Positions 37,446-47,305 of a stretch of 64,000 nucleotides of DNA are shown one piece after another. Both the position numbers and the translations under genes were made by a program. Position 1 is the first letter of the stretch; each line of letters begins with the position of its first letter. The notes beneath the pieces are model-generated. The model was not told the origin of the DNA, did no database searches, and worked only from the letters and a program-made list of their open reading frames with translations. The DNA comes from an uncultured Pelagibacteraceae bacterium (GTDB lineage Bacteria; Pseudomonadota; Alphaproteobacteria; Pelagibacterales; Pelagibacteraceae), in NCBI GenBank assembly GCA_902514695.1, contig CABXRR010000003.1, forward strand, positions 1-64,000, written 5' to 3'.

Positions 37446-38934
37446 TCATAAATTTCTAGATAAAATAGATCATAAAATTGTAATATTATTTTTTTTTATT
37501 CTATTTTCATCTTTAAGTTATTTATATCTTAATTCATTTGATGATTATTATGATGATTGGAATTTTTTTTTTACAGTAGATGCAACTGTATCTGATGAAG
37601 AAAATTGGCAACGTCATTATTATGGAGACAGAGGTGATGGTGCTATATTGAAAGAGGCTTATCCTTGGGTATTTACATATATAACCAAATATTTACTTAA
37701 AATCATAGGTTATAGCGTAGAAAATACACATTATTTTTTATTAGTTTTTTCAATTTTATCAATCATAATTTTTTATAAATTATCAAGCCTTATTAAAGAT
37801 AATATAAAATTTAAAATAATTGTATTAACTTTATTTTCATTAAATCTTTTTTTAATAAGAGAACTAAATTCCTTTAGACCCCATTCACTAACATTATTTT
37901 TGAGTTTAGTTAGTAGTTTTTATTATATAAAACTTTTTGTTTTAAAATCAAAAGAAAAAAAAAATCTAATAATATATTTCTTATCGACACTTTTAATGCT
38001 AACACTATGGCCACAGAGTGTAGCAATTTTTATAGGGCAAATTATTTTTGCAATGATTTTTTTAAATTTGAAAAAAATTTTTTTGATTTCATTTATTTTT
38101 TTTTGTTATATTTTTTTAAATTTGGATTACTTAATCTATCTTTCTGGCGGTGTAGGAACAGGAGAATTTGGTTATACGCCCTTAGAACTTAAATTTTTTA
38201 CTAATTATTTTTTTAGAACTTTTTTTGGTTCAATAATCTTTGGTGCTTTTATGCTCATTTTATTTTCCTTTTTTTTAATCAAAAAAATCATGTCATTAAA
38301 TGTAAGATTAAATTTTAAATTTATTAAAGAAATTCGGAAAAAAGAATTAACACCAGTAAATTATCTTTTAGTGGTTATTTTATCAATATATTTAGTAGGT
38401 ATCACTTACTCTCTTTTAAGAACCTCTATAATGGCACCAAAATATTTTATTCCATTATTGCCACTAATTATTCTTTGGATTGGTTATTATTTACATTTGA
38501 CTAAAAATAATAATTTATTTTTTTGTACAATTTTTTTAGCATTTATAAATTGTATAATTTTTTGGAAAGATATTCCTATAGATCGCCCGCCAATGAGAGA
38601 AGCATTAAAAACTATTTATGATGAGGATAAAAATATAAAACAAGTATTTACTACCGAAAGACCCGCATTTAATAATTTTTTATCTAATTATAGATTTGCT
38701 CAAAAAAATGGTTTTGTTATTAACAATTTAAACAAATTTTCAGAAAAAAATATCCAAAAAAATTTTGCAATATTATGTTTAAATAATCCAAGGTTTGCAG
38801 TGGGAAATTTAAATTTGGAAGATGATGAAAAATGTATAGAATCTTACAAAAAAAATAATTTCATCTTAATTAAAACAACAAAAATTGATGACTTTATGAT
38901 TCATTTTATTAAATACAATAAACAACTAAAATAG
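37435..38934 (+). CDS. large membrane protein, likely GT-C glycosyltransferase partner
   Basis: The 499-residue protein has about 10-12 spans. An early external loop bears several acidic residues (FDDYYDDWNFFFTVD, about 36-50), as in GT-C enzymes where the first loop holds the catalytic Asp. The C-terminal 100 residues are a soluble domain. It starts with TTG at 37435 inside the GT2 gene, the frame's only option near the N-terminus. A pair of GT2 and GT-C genes fits transfer of a single sugar to a surface glycan (Gtr-like). The family is inferred from topology; identity is not established. Confidence 0.6.
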   Translation: MKINHKFLDKIDHKIVILFFFILFSSLSYLYLNSFDDYYDDWNFFFTVDATVSDEENWQRHYYGDRGDGAILKEAYPWVFTYITKYLLKIIGYSVENTHYFLLVFSILSIIIFYKLSSLIKDNIKFKIIVLTLFSLNLFLIRELNSFRPHSLTLFLSLVSSFYYIKLFVLKSKEKKNLIIYFLSTLLMLTLWPQSVAIFIGQIIFAMIFLNLKKIFLISFIFFCYIFLNLDYLIYLSGGVGTGEFGYTPLELKFFTNYFFRTFFGSIIFGAFMLILFSFFLIKKIMSLNVRLNFKFIKEIRKKELTPVNYLLVVILSIYLVGITYSLLRTSIMAPKYFIPLLPLIILWIGYYLHLTKNNNLFFCTIFLAFINCIIFWKDIPIDRPPMREALKTIYDEDKNIKQVFTTERPAFNNFLSNYRFAQKNGFVINNLNKFSEKNIQKNFAILCLNNPRFAVGNLNLEDDEKCIESYKKNNFILIKTTKIDDFMIHFIKYNKQLK

Positions 38935-38942
38935 CTTATAAT
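38914..38942 (+). promoter_or_regulatory. promoter-like site before tRNA-Arg
   Basis: A perfect TATAAT (38937-38942) lies 10 bases before the tRNA. The -35 (TACAAT, 38914-38919, 17-base spacing) is poor. It lies partly inside the end of the preceding membrane-protein gene. It would let the tRNA be expressed independently of the glycan genes. Confidence 0.4.
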
Positions 38943-38952
38943 AGACCAATGT

Positions 38953-39029
38953 GCGCTTGTAGCTCAACTGGATAGAGCGCCTGACTTCGGATCAGGAGGT
39001 TCTGGGTTCGACTCCTAGCAGGCGCACCA
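38953..39029 (+). tRNA. tRNA-Arg (TCG)
   Basis: The 77-base cloverleaf has anticodon TCG in loop CTTCGGA, flanked by CCTGA/TCAGG. The acceptor stem is GCGCTTG with CAGGCGC, the T-loop TTCGACT, and CCA is encoded. It reads CGA-type arginine codons. It sits between a GT2/GT-C pair and a sugar epimerase gene on the other strand. No second copy of its 3' end was seen nearby, so there is no sign of an integrated element. Confidence 0.95.
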
Positions 39030-39041
39030 TTACTTTAATGG
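39027..39041. repeat. short perfect inverted repeat at tRNA-Arg 3' end
   Basis: CCATTA and TAATGG pair with a 3-base loop, beginning at the CCA of tRNA-Arg. No T run follows on the + strand. It could mark the processing edge, or be chance in AT-rich DNA. It lies between the tRNA and the convergent epimerase gene. Confidence 0.3.
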
Positions 39042-39055
39042 AATATCTATTAGGG

Positions 39056-40042
39056 TCAGTATACAAATTTTCTAAATATTTTTTTATTAATACAATATTT
39101 TTGCCAATCTAATTCATCCTTAAATATTTTTTCAAGTTCACTTTTGTGAGGTTTCCACTCAAGAAATTTTTTAACTTTTATGTTTGAGCACTCACTTTTT
39201 TTGATTTCACCTTTGCGAGATTTAGTGAACTTAAATTTTAATTTGTTTTTTGCAAATTTTTCATTGAAAAAACTTATTAAATCAAAGGACGAAATTGATT
39301 TATTAGAGCCAATATTAAAAATATTTGATTTTTTTTTTGTTAATAAATAATTAATTGCTTTTGATAAAGCATTACATAAATCAAATATGTGTATATAATC
39401 TCTTGTAGGAGAGTCTTTAATACCTTTTGAATAAAGTTTGATTGTTTTATTTTTTAAAAACTTATTAACAATAATTGGTATAAAACTTGATTCTGGCAAA
39501 TGTAAAGATCCACAATATGGTCTTTTTAAAGCAGAACAAACATTAAAAAAACGAAAAATTATATAATTAAATTTAAACAATTTAGATTTATTGATAATAT
39601 TTTTTTCACAAGATAGTTTTGTTTGTGAATAAATATTTTTTGGATCAACATTTGATTTCTCTGTAACCTTTTTTTTTGTATCCGAATAAATATTTGCTGA
39701 GCTAGAAAAAATAATATTGTTGATATTGTATAATTTCATCGCTTGAAGAACATTATTTGTAGCAATTATATTATTCTGAATATATTTGTTCTTTTTTTTT
39801 ATTTCTTCCAAGTTTGATTGTGCCGCCAAATGTATAATAATATCGGGTCTTATAATATTTATTATTCTTAATACTTTTTTACTATTAGTTAGATTTAGCA
39901 AAATGAAATTTTTTTCATTTTTCTTTAATTTTTTTTTATCGATTAAATATAATTCATATTTTTTATCTAAAAAATTTTTTAAGCAATTGCCTATAAAACC
40001 CGAAGATCCTGTTATTAAAATCTTTCTTTTTTTATTTTTCAT
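39056..40042 (-). CDS. NAD-dependent sugar epimerase (UDP-glucose 4-epimerase-like)
   Basis: The 328-residue extended SDR has ITGSSGFIGNCLKNFL (10-25), SSSANIYSDT with the Ser/Thr residue and YSQTKLSCEK (Tyr-x3-Lys, about 138-147). FRFFNVCSA and TRDYIHIFDLCNAL are typical of the UDP-glucose 4-epimerase side. It would make an NDP-sugar for surface glycans. It is monocistronic between tRNA-Arg and the ABC genes, on the - strand. The substrate is not certain. Confidence 0.82.
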   Translation of the reverse strand: MKNKKRKILITGSSGFIGNCLKNFLDKKYELYLIDKKKLKKNEKNFILLNLTNSKKVLRIINIIRPDIIIHLAAQSNLEEIKKKNKYIQNNIIATNNVLQAMKLYNINNIIFSSSANIYSDTKKKVTEKSNVDPKNIYSQTKLSCEKNIINKSKLFKFNYIIFRFFNVCSALKRPYCGSLHLPESSFIPIIVNKFLKNKTIKLYSKGIKDSPTRDYIHIFDLCNALSKAINYLLTKKKSNIFNIGSNKSISSFDLISFFNEKFAKNKLKFKFTKSRKGEIKKSECSNIKVKKFLEWKPHKSELEKIFKDELDWQKYCINKKIFRKFVY

Positions 40043-40069
40043 TTAATTTTTTATTATCAAAATTATCTA

Positions 40070-40861
40070 TTATTCGCCCATATTAATTAATGTTCCTTTC
40101 ACACGAGCCCTTAAAAAGGAGAAATAAAATAATCCTATACCAAAAATTAAATAAATACTGGTTAACAAATAAGCAATTATTAAATTTTCATAATTAATAA
40201 AGCCGTTTAATAGAATATTTCTAGCTTCATCAAAAAGATAAAGTAATGGCAATCCTTTAGCAATTATTTGTAAAAAAGATGGAAGAATTTCTATTGGATA
40301 ATATATACACCCTAAAGGTGCTAACAAAAATAATGATGACCAAGCAATATTTTCAAAAGATGGACCAAATCTCATAAGGCCTGCACTTACAAATAAACCT
40401 AAAGTTATTCCAAAAATATACAAGCTTACAAATAACAAAAGTAATGGAAAACCTAATTTAAAAATCGATACTCCGAATAAAGGAGCTGTCAAAATTACTG
40501 CTGGTACTAGTCCAATTAAAGTTCTTATTAAAGCTGTTAATATTAATGCCACAATTATCTCTTTAACTTTTAAAGGAGCTATGAATAAATTTGTAAAATT
40601 TCTACTCCAAATTTCTTCCAAAAAAAGCATATTAAAACTGATGCTTGACCTAAAGAGGATATCATAAAGTATCGCACAAGTAAGAATTACGCCAAGAGTA
40701 TTATTGTAATAATCACTGTAAATTGAAAAAAATTTTGAAATAAAACCCCAAAGAATTATTTGAATTGTAGGCCAATAAATAAGATCTAAAATTCTTGGTA
40801 AGGAGCTCTTTATAAGATAAAAATGTCTTAAAAAAAGTCCATATATTTTATTAAAATTCAT
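40070..40861 (-). CDS. ABC-2 type exporter permease
   Basis: The 263-residue protein has six hydrophobic segments in the ABC-2 membrane pattern (NodJ/CcmB-like). A cytoplasmic N-terminal part (YGLFLRHFYLIKSSLPRILDLIYWPTIQIILWGF) leads into the first span. It overlaps the ATPase gene by 11 bases on the same strand. It would form the channel of an export or drug-type ABC pump. The cargo is unknown; no glycan-export signature (Wzm) is clear. Confidence 0.75.
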   Translation of the reverse strand: MNFNKIYGLFLRHFYLIKSSLPRILDLIYWPTIQIILWGFISKFFSIYSDYYNNTLGVILTCAILYDILFRSSISFNMLFLEEIWSRNFTNLFIAPLKVKEIIVALILTALIRTLIGLVPAVILTAPLFGVSIFKLGFPLLLLFVSLYIFGITLGLFVSAGLMRFGPSFENIAWSSLFLLAPLGCIYYPIEILPSFLQIIAKGLPLLYLFDEARNILLNGFINYENLIIAYLLTSIYLIFGIGLFYFSFLRARVKGTLINMGE

Positions 40862-41585
40862 TTTTTTCTCTCGTTAGTTTTAAAAAAACTTCTTCTAAAT
40901 TTTTTCTACCATGTTTTTTTATCAATTCTTTAGGACTATCCTGGTCAATTATAATTCCATTTTTCATCATAAGAACAGATGAACACAATCTTTCAACTTC
41001 AGTCATATTATGTGAAGCAAGCAAAATTGAGACCCCTTTTTCTTTTTGATAATCCTCTAAAAAACTTCTTATGTATTCTCCAGTTTCAGGATCAAGAGAT
41101 GCTGTTGGTTCATCAAGGAGCAATACTGTTGGTTCATTAATTATTGATTTAGCAATACAAACCCTATTTTTTTGGCCAGAGGAAAGCTCACCAGTAATTT
41201 TATAGATGATTTCATTAAGTCTAAGTTTCTCAGTAAGATAATTAATCTTAGAGCTAAGATTTTTTACATCATAAAGTCTACCGTATACTTCTAAATTTTG
41301 TTTTACAGTAAGCTTTTTGGGTAATTCCACATATGGAGAGATAAAATTTAAATAATTTAATAAATCCACTCTGTTATTTTCAATTTCTAATCCATTTATT
41401 AAAACCCTTCCTCTTGAAGGTTTTAATAACCCTAAGATCATTCCAATAGTAGTAGTCTTTCCACAACCGTTTGGACCAAGAATTCCTATTATTTCATTTT
41501 TTTTTATTTTAAATGAAATATTTTTTACAACTTCTTTATTGTTATAAATTTTTGATAATTCAATTACTTCTAGGGGTGTATACAT
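40851..41585 (-). CDS. ABC transporter ATP-binding protein (ABC-2 partner)
   Basis: The 244-residue ATPase has Walker A GPNGCGKTTT, signature LSSGQKNRV, Walker B VLLLDEPTASLD and the switch His in LLASHNMTEV. It is the CcmA/DrrA/NodI kind that pairs with a six-span permease, which overlaps its end by 11 bases. Its ATG shares a base with the tsaC stop, so tsaC-ATPase-permease form one transcript. Confidence 0.9.
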   Translation of the reverse strand: MYTPLEVIELSKIYNNKEVVKNISFKIKKNEIIGILGPNGCGKTTTIGMILGLLKPSRGRVLINGLEIENNRVDLLNYLNFISPYVELPKKLTVKQNLEVYGRLYDVKNLSSKINYLTEKLRLNEIIYKITGELSSGQKNRVCIAKSIINEPTVLLLDEPTASLDPETGEYIRSFLEDYQKEKGVSILLASHNMTEVERLCSSVLMMKNGIIIDQDSPKELIKKHGRKNLEEVFLKLTREKNEF

Positions 41586-42517
41586 TAAAATTTTGAAGCT
41601 CTTTTTAATCTATCATTAATTGTTTTTCCTAGTCCTATATTAGGGACTTTATTGACAGCAATAGATTTATGTTTATTTTTTTTTATTTTTCTAAGAGTAC
41701 TATATAAATTTTTTGCGGCTTCTTTTAAACTTCCGTTTTTAGATAAAAAATAAAAATTTGATTTATTTTTTTTCAATTTTTTAATTGATAAATATGCTTC
41801 ATCTTTTTTTATTTTCTTTGCATTAAGCCTTATAGGAATTCCAGGAGAATAGTGAATTTTGAATTGTCCGGGTGCAGAAATTTTCGATGGATTATTTTTG
41901 AAAATAATTTTTTTATTCAAAGTTTTTTCGATGACTGAAATTTCAAGTCCTCCTAATCTTAATACTTTAGGTTTATTTCTTATATCAATTATAGTTGATT
42001 CAAGACCAATTGATGACTTTCCACCTTCGAGAATGTATTTTACTCTTTTACCAAAATCATCTCGAACATCTGCAGAGCTTACAGCGCTCACTTTTGATGA
42101 TAGATTTGCGCTAGGTGCTGCTAAAGGAAAACTAATATTTTTTAACAATTTTCTTGTAACAGGGTGTCTAGGAAATCTAACAGCTAAAGTATTTTTTTTG
42201 TTAGTAATTATTTTGGAAATTTTTGATTTTTTTTTCAGATTTAAAATAAATGTAATTGGGCCAGGGCAAAACTTTTTATAAAGCTTAAGAAAATCATTAT
42301 TAAAGTTGCAATCTTTCTTTAGAATTTGATTGTTTAAATAGTGGACTATTAGAGGATTATTTCTAGGTCTTTTTTTAAGTTTATAAATTTTTTTACATGC
42401 TATATCGGAGTAGGCATTAGCCGCCAATCCATAAACAGTTTCTGTTGGTATTGCTACACACTCTCTTTTAATTAAGAGTTTTTGAGCTTTTTTAATATTT
42501 GCAAGATTAATTTTCAT
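41585..42517 (-). CDS. L-threonylcarbamoyladenylate synthase (Sua5-type)
   Basis: The 310-residue enzyme makes threonylcarbamoyl-AMP, the donor for the t6A modification of ANN-decoding tRNAs. The YrdC core shows CVAIPTETVYGLAANAY (20-36), KKRPRNNPLIVH and AAPSANLSSKVSAV. A C-terminal Sua5 extension follows, beginning near SAPGQFKIHYSP, so this is the long form, not the short TsaC. It is the first gene of a - strand run before the ABC genes and shares a divergent 20-base gap with xseB. Confidence 0.93.
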   Translation of the reverse strand: MKINLANIKKAQKLLIKRECVAIPTETVYGLAANAYSDIACKKIYKLKKRPRNNPLIVHYLNNQILKKDCNFNNDFLKLYKKFCPGPITFILNLKKKSKISKIITNKKNTLAVRFPRHPVTRKLLKNISFPLAAPSANLSSKVSAVSSADVRDDFGKRVKYILEGGKSSIGLESTIIDIRNKPKVLRLGGLEISVIEKTLNKKIIFKNNPSKISAPGQFKIHYSPGIPIRLNAKKIKKDEAYLSIKKLKKNKSNFYFLSKNGSLKEAAKNLYSTLRKIKKNKHKSIAVNKVPNIGLGKTINDRLKRASKF

Positions 42518-42537
42518 GTATTATCTGAGAGTATTAT

Positions 42538-42792
42538 ATGAAAGATAAAAATTTACCAAATGATTATAATTCCCTGTCTCTAGAGGAATTAACCCAAGAG
42601 GCTAATAAGATGATCGAAGATTTAGAAAGTCAAAAAAATTTAGAAAATTCTATTGAAAATTATCAAAATTTACTAAAGCTTAATAATATTATTGAAAAAA
42701 AATTTCAAAAAGATGTTAAGAATATAAATGAAAAAACAATAGAAAATATCTCAAAAATTACATCTAAAAAAAATGCAAAAAAGCTTAAATAA
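42538..42792 (+). CDS. xseB: exodeoxyribonuclease VII small subunit
   Basis: The 84-residue product has the XseB pattern: YNSLSLEELTQEANKMIEDLES and a second helix ENYQNLLKLNNIIEKKF, both coiled. It binds XseA to form ExoVII. It lies upstream of ispA and dxs, the common proteobacterial order xseB-ispA-dxs, and overlaps ispA by 20 bases. Length is usual. No xseA was seen in the window. Confidence 0.88.
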   Translation: MKDKNLPNDYNSLSLEELTQEANKMIEDLESQKNLENSIENYQNLLKLNNIIEKKFQKDVKNINEKTIENISKITSKKNAKKLK

Positions 42793-43645
42793 AATTGCGA
42801 AAGATACAAATTTATTTTTAAAAAGATTTATCAAAAATCAAAAGAAATCCGAATTAATAATTCCAATGAAGTATGGTTTGTTTTCAGGAGGAAAAAAAAT
42901 TAGATCAAAAATTTTAATTGATATTGGGTCTATATTTAAAATTAATTATAAATCGTTAATTATTCTAGGTGCTGCGGTAGAATGTATACACGCTTATTCC
43001 TTAATACATGATGATTTACCCTGTATGGATAACGATTCAATTCGGAGAGGTAAGCCTTCAACACATATTAAATTTGGAGAGTCTACAGCAGTATTAGCTG
43101 GCAACTCACTCTTAACTATGGCTTTTGAAATTTTAAGCCATAAAAATTTGAAACTCTCTGAAAAAATAAAGATTAATTTGATCAATAAGATTTCTGAAAG
43201 TTCAGGACACCTCGGGATAGCTGGAGGACAATTTTTGGATCTAAGTTTTGAACATAAAAAAGTTTCAAAAAATAAAATTGTTGAAATGGAAATTAAAAAA
43301 ACAGGAAAACTTTTTAGTTTTTGCTGTGCAGCGCCTTTAATTGTAAAAAGAAAGTCTAAAAAAGAAATTAACAAATTTGAAAATATAGGTGCTGATATAG
43401 GATTGTTATTTCAAGTAGCTGATGATTTAATTGATCATAGAGGAAGTTTATTAGCTGCAGGAAAAAAAACAGGAAAGGATAAGATAAAAGGAAAGGCAAC
43501 TCTAATTAGTTTACTAGGACACAAAAATACTATTAAATATGCTAATAATTTAATTTTAAAAATAAATAATAAACTTAAAGAATATGGTTCGAGATCAAAT
43601 AATTTATCTAAAACATTAAAATATATTTTGAATAGAAACAAATGA
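42773..43645 (+). CDS. ispA: geranyl/farnesyl diphosphate synthase
   Basis: The 290-residue prenyl transferase carries the two Asp-rich motifs: DDLPCMDND (first, about 82-90) and DDLIDHRGS (second, about 221-229), with GKKIRSKI near the start and the conserved HDD. It condenses DMAPP/IPP to GPP and FPP. The residue before the first motif is Ile-His (SLIHDD), fitting short-chain synthases. It overlaps xseB by 20 bases and dxs by 4. Confidence 0.92.
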   Translation: MQKSLNKIAKDTNLFLKRFIKNQKKSELIIPMKYGLFSGGKKIRSKILIDIGSIFKINYKSLIILGAAVECIHAYSLIHDDLPCMDNDSIRRGKPSTHIKFGESTAVLAGNSLLTMAFEILSHKNLKLSEKIKINLINKISESSGHLGIAGGQFLDLSFEHKKVSKNKIVEMEIKKTGKLFSFCCAAPLIVKRKSKKEINKFENIGADIGLLFQVADDLIDHRGSLLAAGKKTGKDKIKGKATLISLLGHKNTIKYANNLILKINNKLKEYGSRSNNLSKTLKYILNRNK

Positions 43646-45555
43646 AAAAAAAATATGAATATTTAGATGGAATAAATTTTCCATCAGATTTAAAGAAAAT
43701 TCCAGAGACAAAACTTCAAAAAATAGCCGATGAGCTTAGAGATGAAATGATTAATGCAGTATCAGTAACTGGAGGTCATTTAGGAGCCAGCCTTGGTGTA
43801 GTTGAACTCACAGTAGCTTTACATTATATATTTAATACACCAAATGATAAGTTAATTTGGGATGTAGGTCATCAATGTTATCCCCATAAAATTTTAACAG
43901 GAAGGAAAGATAAAATTAGAACACTAAGACAAGGTGGAGGTCTTTCTGGTTTTACAAAAAGACAGGAAAGTGAATATGATCCTTTCGGTGCAGCTCATAG
44001 TTCAACCTCAATTTCATCTGCATTAGGAATAGCTGAAGCTAATAAGTTATCAAATAAATCAGATAACGTCGTGGCTGTTATAGGAGATGGAGCAATCAGT
44101 GCAGGTATGGCTTATGAAGCAATGAATAATGCTGGTGCTTCAAAAACTAAAATGATTGTAATTTTAAATGATAATGATATGTCGATCGCAAGACCTGTAG
44201 GTGCGATGGGAACTTATTTAGCTAAAATTTTTTCAGGTAAAATTTATTTTAGCTTAAGAGAAACTATCAAGCTTATTACATCCGCATTTTCAAAAAGATT
44301 TAGTGCAAAAGCAGGCAAAGCTGAAGATTTACTGAGGTCTGCTGTAACCGGAGGTACTTTGTTTAGTTCTCTTGGTTTTTATTATATCGGGCCTATAGAT
44401 GGACATGATTTAAATTCTTTAGTGCCAATTTTAAAAAATGCGAGAGACTCAAAACATGAGGGACCAATTTTAATTCATATTAAGACTAAAAAAGGGAAAG
44501 GCTATTCATTTGCAGAAAAAGCGAAAGACAATTACCATGGGGTCACAAAATTTAATGTTAAGACAGGCGAACAATCTAAAAACCCAAGTAAACTACCATC
44601 ATATACTAAAGTATTTGCTAATACTTTAGTTCAACATGCTAAAAAAGATAGCAAGATAGTTGCTATAACTGCAGCAATGCCAGACGGAACAGGTCTTGAT
44701 GTTTTCCGTAAAGAATTTCCAGACAGAACTTTTGATGTAGGAATTGCAGAACAACATGCTGTTACATTTGCTGCCGGCCTAGCTACCGAAAATTTCAAAC
44801 CTTACGCAGCAATTTATTCAACATTTTTGCAAAGAGCTTATGATCAAGTAGTTCACGATGTAGCAATTCAGAGTTTACCTGTGAGATTTGCTATTGATAG
44901 AGCAGGATTAGTTGGTGCTGATGGACCAACACATGCCGGTAGTTTTGATATAACATATTTATCAACATTGCCAAATTTTGTAGTAATGGCACCTAGTGAT
45001 GAAGCTGAACTAGTCAAGATGATTAATACTTCAACAGAAATTAATGATCGTCCTTGTGCGTTTAGGTACCCAAGAGGAACTGGGCTAGGATCAGTTCTAC
45101 CAAATATAAATCAAAAAGTTGAAATAGGTAAATCTAAAATAATTCAAGAAGGAAATAAATTAGCTATTTTAAATTTTGGTGCAAGACTACATGAAACATT
45201 AAAAGCGGCTGAAAACTTAAAAAAAAAAGGAGTTAATATAACAGTTGTAGATGCACGATTTGCAAAACCTCTAGATGAAAATCTAATTTGGCAGTTAGCC
45301 ACAACACATGAAGCCATTGTGACTATTGAAGAGGGCTCTATCGGAGGTTTTGGTTCTCATGTTGTTAATTTTTTATCAAAAAAAGGTTTACTTGATTCTA
45401 ATTTAAAATTTAGATCAATGATACTTCCAGATATTTTCATAGATCAAGACACACCAGAAAATATGTATAAAATTGCAAATTTAGACTCTAACTCAATTGA
45501 AGAAAAAGTTTTGGATGTTTTAAATTCCAATATTGTATTACAAAAACAAAAATAG
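43642..45555 (+). CDS. dxs: 1-deoxy-D-xylulose-5-phosphate synthase
   Basis: The 637-residue TPP enzyme makes DXP from pyruvate and glyceraldehyde-3-phosphate, the first step of the MEP isoprenoid route. Signatures are [18 protein letters not shown] (TPP site), [35 protein letters not shown] and [15 protein letters not shown]. It closes the xseB-ispA-dxs operon by a 4-base overlap. Its stop is 6 bases from that of the convergent aroC. Confidence 0.97.
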   Translation: MKKKYEYLDGINFPSDLKKIPETKLQKIADELRDEMINAVSVTGGHLGASLGVVELTVALHYIFNTPNDKLIWDVGHQCYPHKILTGRKDKIRTLRQGGGLSGFTKRQESEYDPFGAAHSSTSISSALGIAEANKLSNKSDNVVAVIGDGAISAGMAYEAMNNAGASKTKMIVILNDNDMSIARPVGAMGTYLAKIFSGKIYFSLRETIKLITSAFSKRFSAKAGKAEDLLRSAVTGGTLFSSLGFYYIGPIDGHDLNSLVPILKNARDSKHEGPILIHIKTKKGKGYSFAEKAKDNYHGVTKFNVKTGEQSKNPSKLPSYTKVFANTLVQHAKKDSKIVAITAAMPDGTGLDVFRKEFPDRTFDVGIAEQHAVTFAAGLATENFKPYAAIYSTFLQRAYDQVVHDVAIQSLPVRFAIDRAGLVGADGPTHAGSFDITYLSTLPNFVVMAPSDEAELVKMINTSTEINDRPCAFRYPRGTGLGSVLPNINQKVEIGKSKIIQEGNKLAILNFGARLHETLKAAENLKKKGVNITVVDARFAKPLDENLIWQLATTHEAIVTIEEGSIGGFGSHVVNFLSKKGLLDSNLKFRSMILPDIFIDQDTPENMYKIANLDSNSIEEKVLDVLNSNIVLQKQK

Positions 45556-45561
45556 GTTTAA

Positions 45562-46644
45562 TTAATCACACTGAGCTTTATTCATTAGATAATGATCTAA
45601 CAAAACACATGAAAGCATTGCTTCACCAACTGGAACTGCTCTAATACCTACACAAGGATCATGTCTACCGGTTACAGATATAGTAGTATTTTTACCAAAT
45701 TTGTTTATTGTTTTTCTACTTTTTAAAATTGAAGATGTAGGTTTTACAGCAAATGAAACAATTATTTCTTGTCCAGATGAGATGCCACCAAGTATACCAC
45801 CTGCATTGTTTGAACTAAATTTCATCTTTTTTTTATTTTGTGAAATTTCATCAGAATTTTCTTCACCAGATAATTGAGCAGAATTGAAACCTGATCCTAT
45901 GTTTACTCCTTTGACTGCATTAATACTCATCATTGCAGACGCAATATCAGAGTCTAATTTTGAATAAATAGGTGCCCCTAAGCCTGCAGGAATTCCATTA
46001 GCTCTTACTTCAATTACTGCTCCACAGGAAGATCCCGCTTTTCTAATACTTAATAAATACTTTTCCCAAATCTTTAACATTGATTTATCAGGACAAAAAA
46101 ATGGATTTTTGTAAATTATTTTATCATTCCACTTTGTTGTGTCACAACCAAGAATACCAAGTTGAGTAACTGCAGCTGAAATGGAAAACCTTTTACCTAA
46201 TTTTTTTTCTAAAACTTTTTTAGCAATAGCTCCTGCCGCAACTCTTGCAGCTGTTTCTCTTGCAGAAGATCTTCCTCCCCCTCTGTAATCTCTAATTCCA
46301 TACTTTTTAAAATAGGTAAAATCAGCATGGCCGGGTCTGAATTTATCTTTGATATTTTTATAATCCTTTGACCGCATATCCTCATTATAAATTATCAAGG
46401 ATATTGGAGTACCAGTCGTTTTACCCTCAAATACACCAGATAGAATTTGAACTTTATCACTTTCTTTCCTTTGAGTTGTGAATTTCGATTGACCAGGTTT
46501 TCTTTTGTCTAATTCTCTCTGAATATCTTGCTCTTTTAATTGAATTAATGGAGGGCAACCATCAATTATACAACCAATAGCTGGACCATGTGACTCTCCC
46601 CATGTAGTGAAACGAAAAAACTTTCCAAAAGTATTAAATGACAT
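45562..46644 (-). CDS. aroC: chorismate synthase
   Basis: The 360-residue FMN enzyme forms chorismate from EPSP. Seen are [20 protein letters not shown] (11-30), [47 protein letters not shown] and [18 protein letters not shown]. It stands alone on the - strand; the gap of 34 bases to pdxH holds divergent promoters. Confidence 0.97.
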   Translation of the reverse strand: MSFNTFGKFFRFTTWGESHGPAIGCIIDGCPPLIQLKEQDIQRELDKRKPGQSKFTTQRKESDKVQILSGVFEGKTTGTPISLIIYNEDMRSKDYKNIKDKFRPGHADFTYFKKYGIRDYRGGGRSSARETAARVAAGAIAKKVLEKKLGKRFSISAAVTQLGILGCDTTKWNDKIIYKNPFFCPDKSMLKIWEKYLLSIRKAGSSCGAVIEVRANGIPAGLGAPIYSKLDSDIASAMMSINAVKGVNIGSGFNSAQLSGEENSDEISQNKKKMKFSSNNAGGILGGISSGQEIIVSFAVKPTSSILKSRKTINKFGKNTTISVTGRHDPCVGIRAVPVGEAMLSCVLLDHYLMNKAQCD

Positions 46645-46678
46645 TATTTTATAGTGTATAGATTATTTTGTTTAAATT

Positions 46679-47305
46679 ATGAATCAAAAAAACTCATTAG
46701 GGCTTAATAAATGCTTTTTAGATCTTGATGATCCATTTAAATTATTTGAAAAATGGTTTGATGAGGCTAAAAAGAAAGAAATAAACGATCCTAACGCTTT
46801 AGCCTTAGGAACAGCCAGTAAGGCTGGCATCCCATCAGTGAGAATGGTTCTTCTCAAAGGCTTTAATAAAAATGGATTTGTTTTTTATACAAATTTAAAT
46901 AGCCAAAAAGGAAATGAATTAAAAAACAATCCAAATGCAACAATGTGTTTTCATTGGAAAAGTTTATTAAGACAAATAAGAATTGTTGGTACTTTAAAAT
47001 TAGTAGATAATAAAACAGCAGATGAATATTACAATACTAGAGCCTATGAAAGTAGAATAGGAGCCTGGGCATCTAAACAAAGCAGTATTTTAAAAAGTAG
47101 AGATGAACTTTTAAATTCTTTGGAGAACTTTAAAAAAAAATATAATGATAAAGACAAAGTCCCTAGGCCTGAACATTGGTCTGGTTGGAATTTAAAACCA
47201 TCAAGTATTGAATTTTGGTTAGATGGGGACAATAGAATACACGAAAGATTAAAATATATCTTAGATGAAAATAATAATTGGGTTAAAAATCTTTTAAGTC
47301 CTTAA
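46679..47305 (+). CDS. pdxH: pyridoxine/pyridoxamine 5'-phosphate oxidase
   Basis: The 208-residue FMN flavoprotein oxidises PNP or PMP to pyridoxal phosphate. It shows DPNALALGTASKAGIPSVRMVLLKGFN, FYTNLNSQKGNELKNNP, FHWKSLLRQIRIVG and RIGAWASKQSS, with the conserved end EFWLDGDNRIHERLKY. It is divergent from aroC and converges on ispB, overlapping the last 4 bases. Confidence 0.96.
   Translation: MNQKNSLGLNKCFLDLDDPFKLFEKWFDEAKKKEINDPNALALGTASKAGIPSVRMVLLKGFNKNGFVFYTNLNSQKGNELKNNPNATMCFHWKSLLRQIRIVGTLKLVDNKTADEYYNTRAYESRIGAWASKQSSILKSRDELLNSLENFKKKYNDKDKVPRPEHWSGWNLKPSSIEFWLDGDNRIHERLKYILDENNNWVKNLLSP

Noticed and set aside
38953-39055. Integrated element at tRNA-Arg
   Set aside because: No integrase gene and no repeat of the tRNA 3' end was seen on either side; the neighbouring glycan genes alone are not proof of integration.
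41859-42281. 140-codon open frame antisense to the Sua5-type gene
   Set aside because: The opposite strand has a complete YrdC plus Sua5 pattern; this frame has no recognisable motif.
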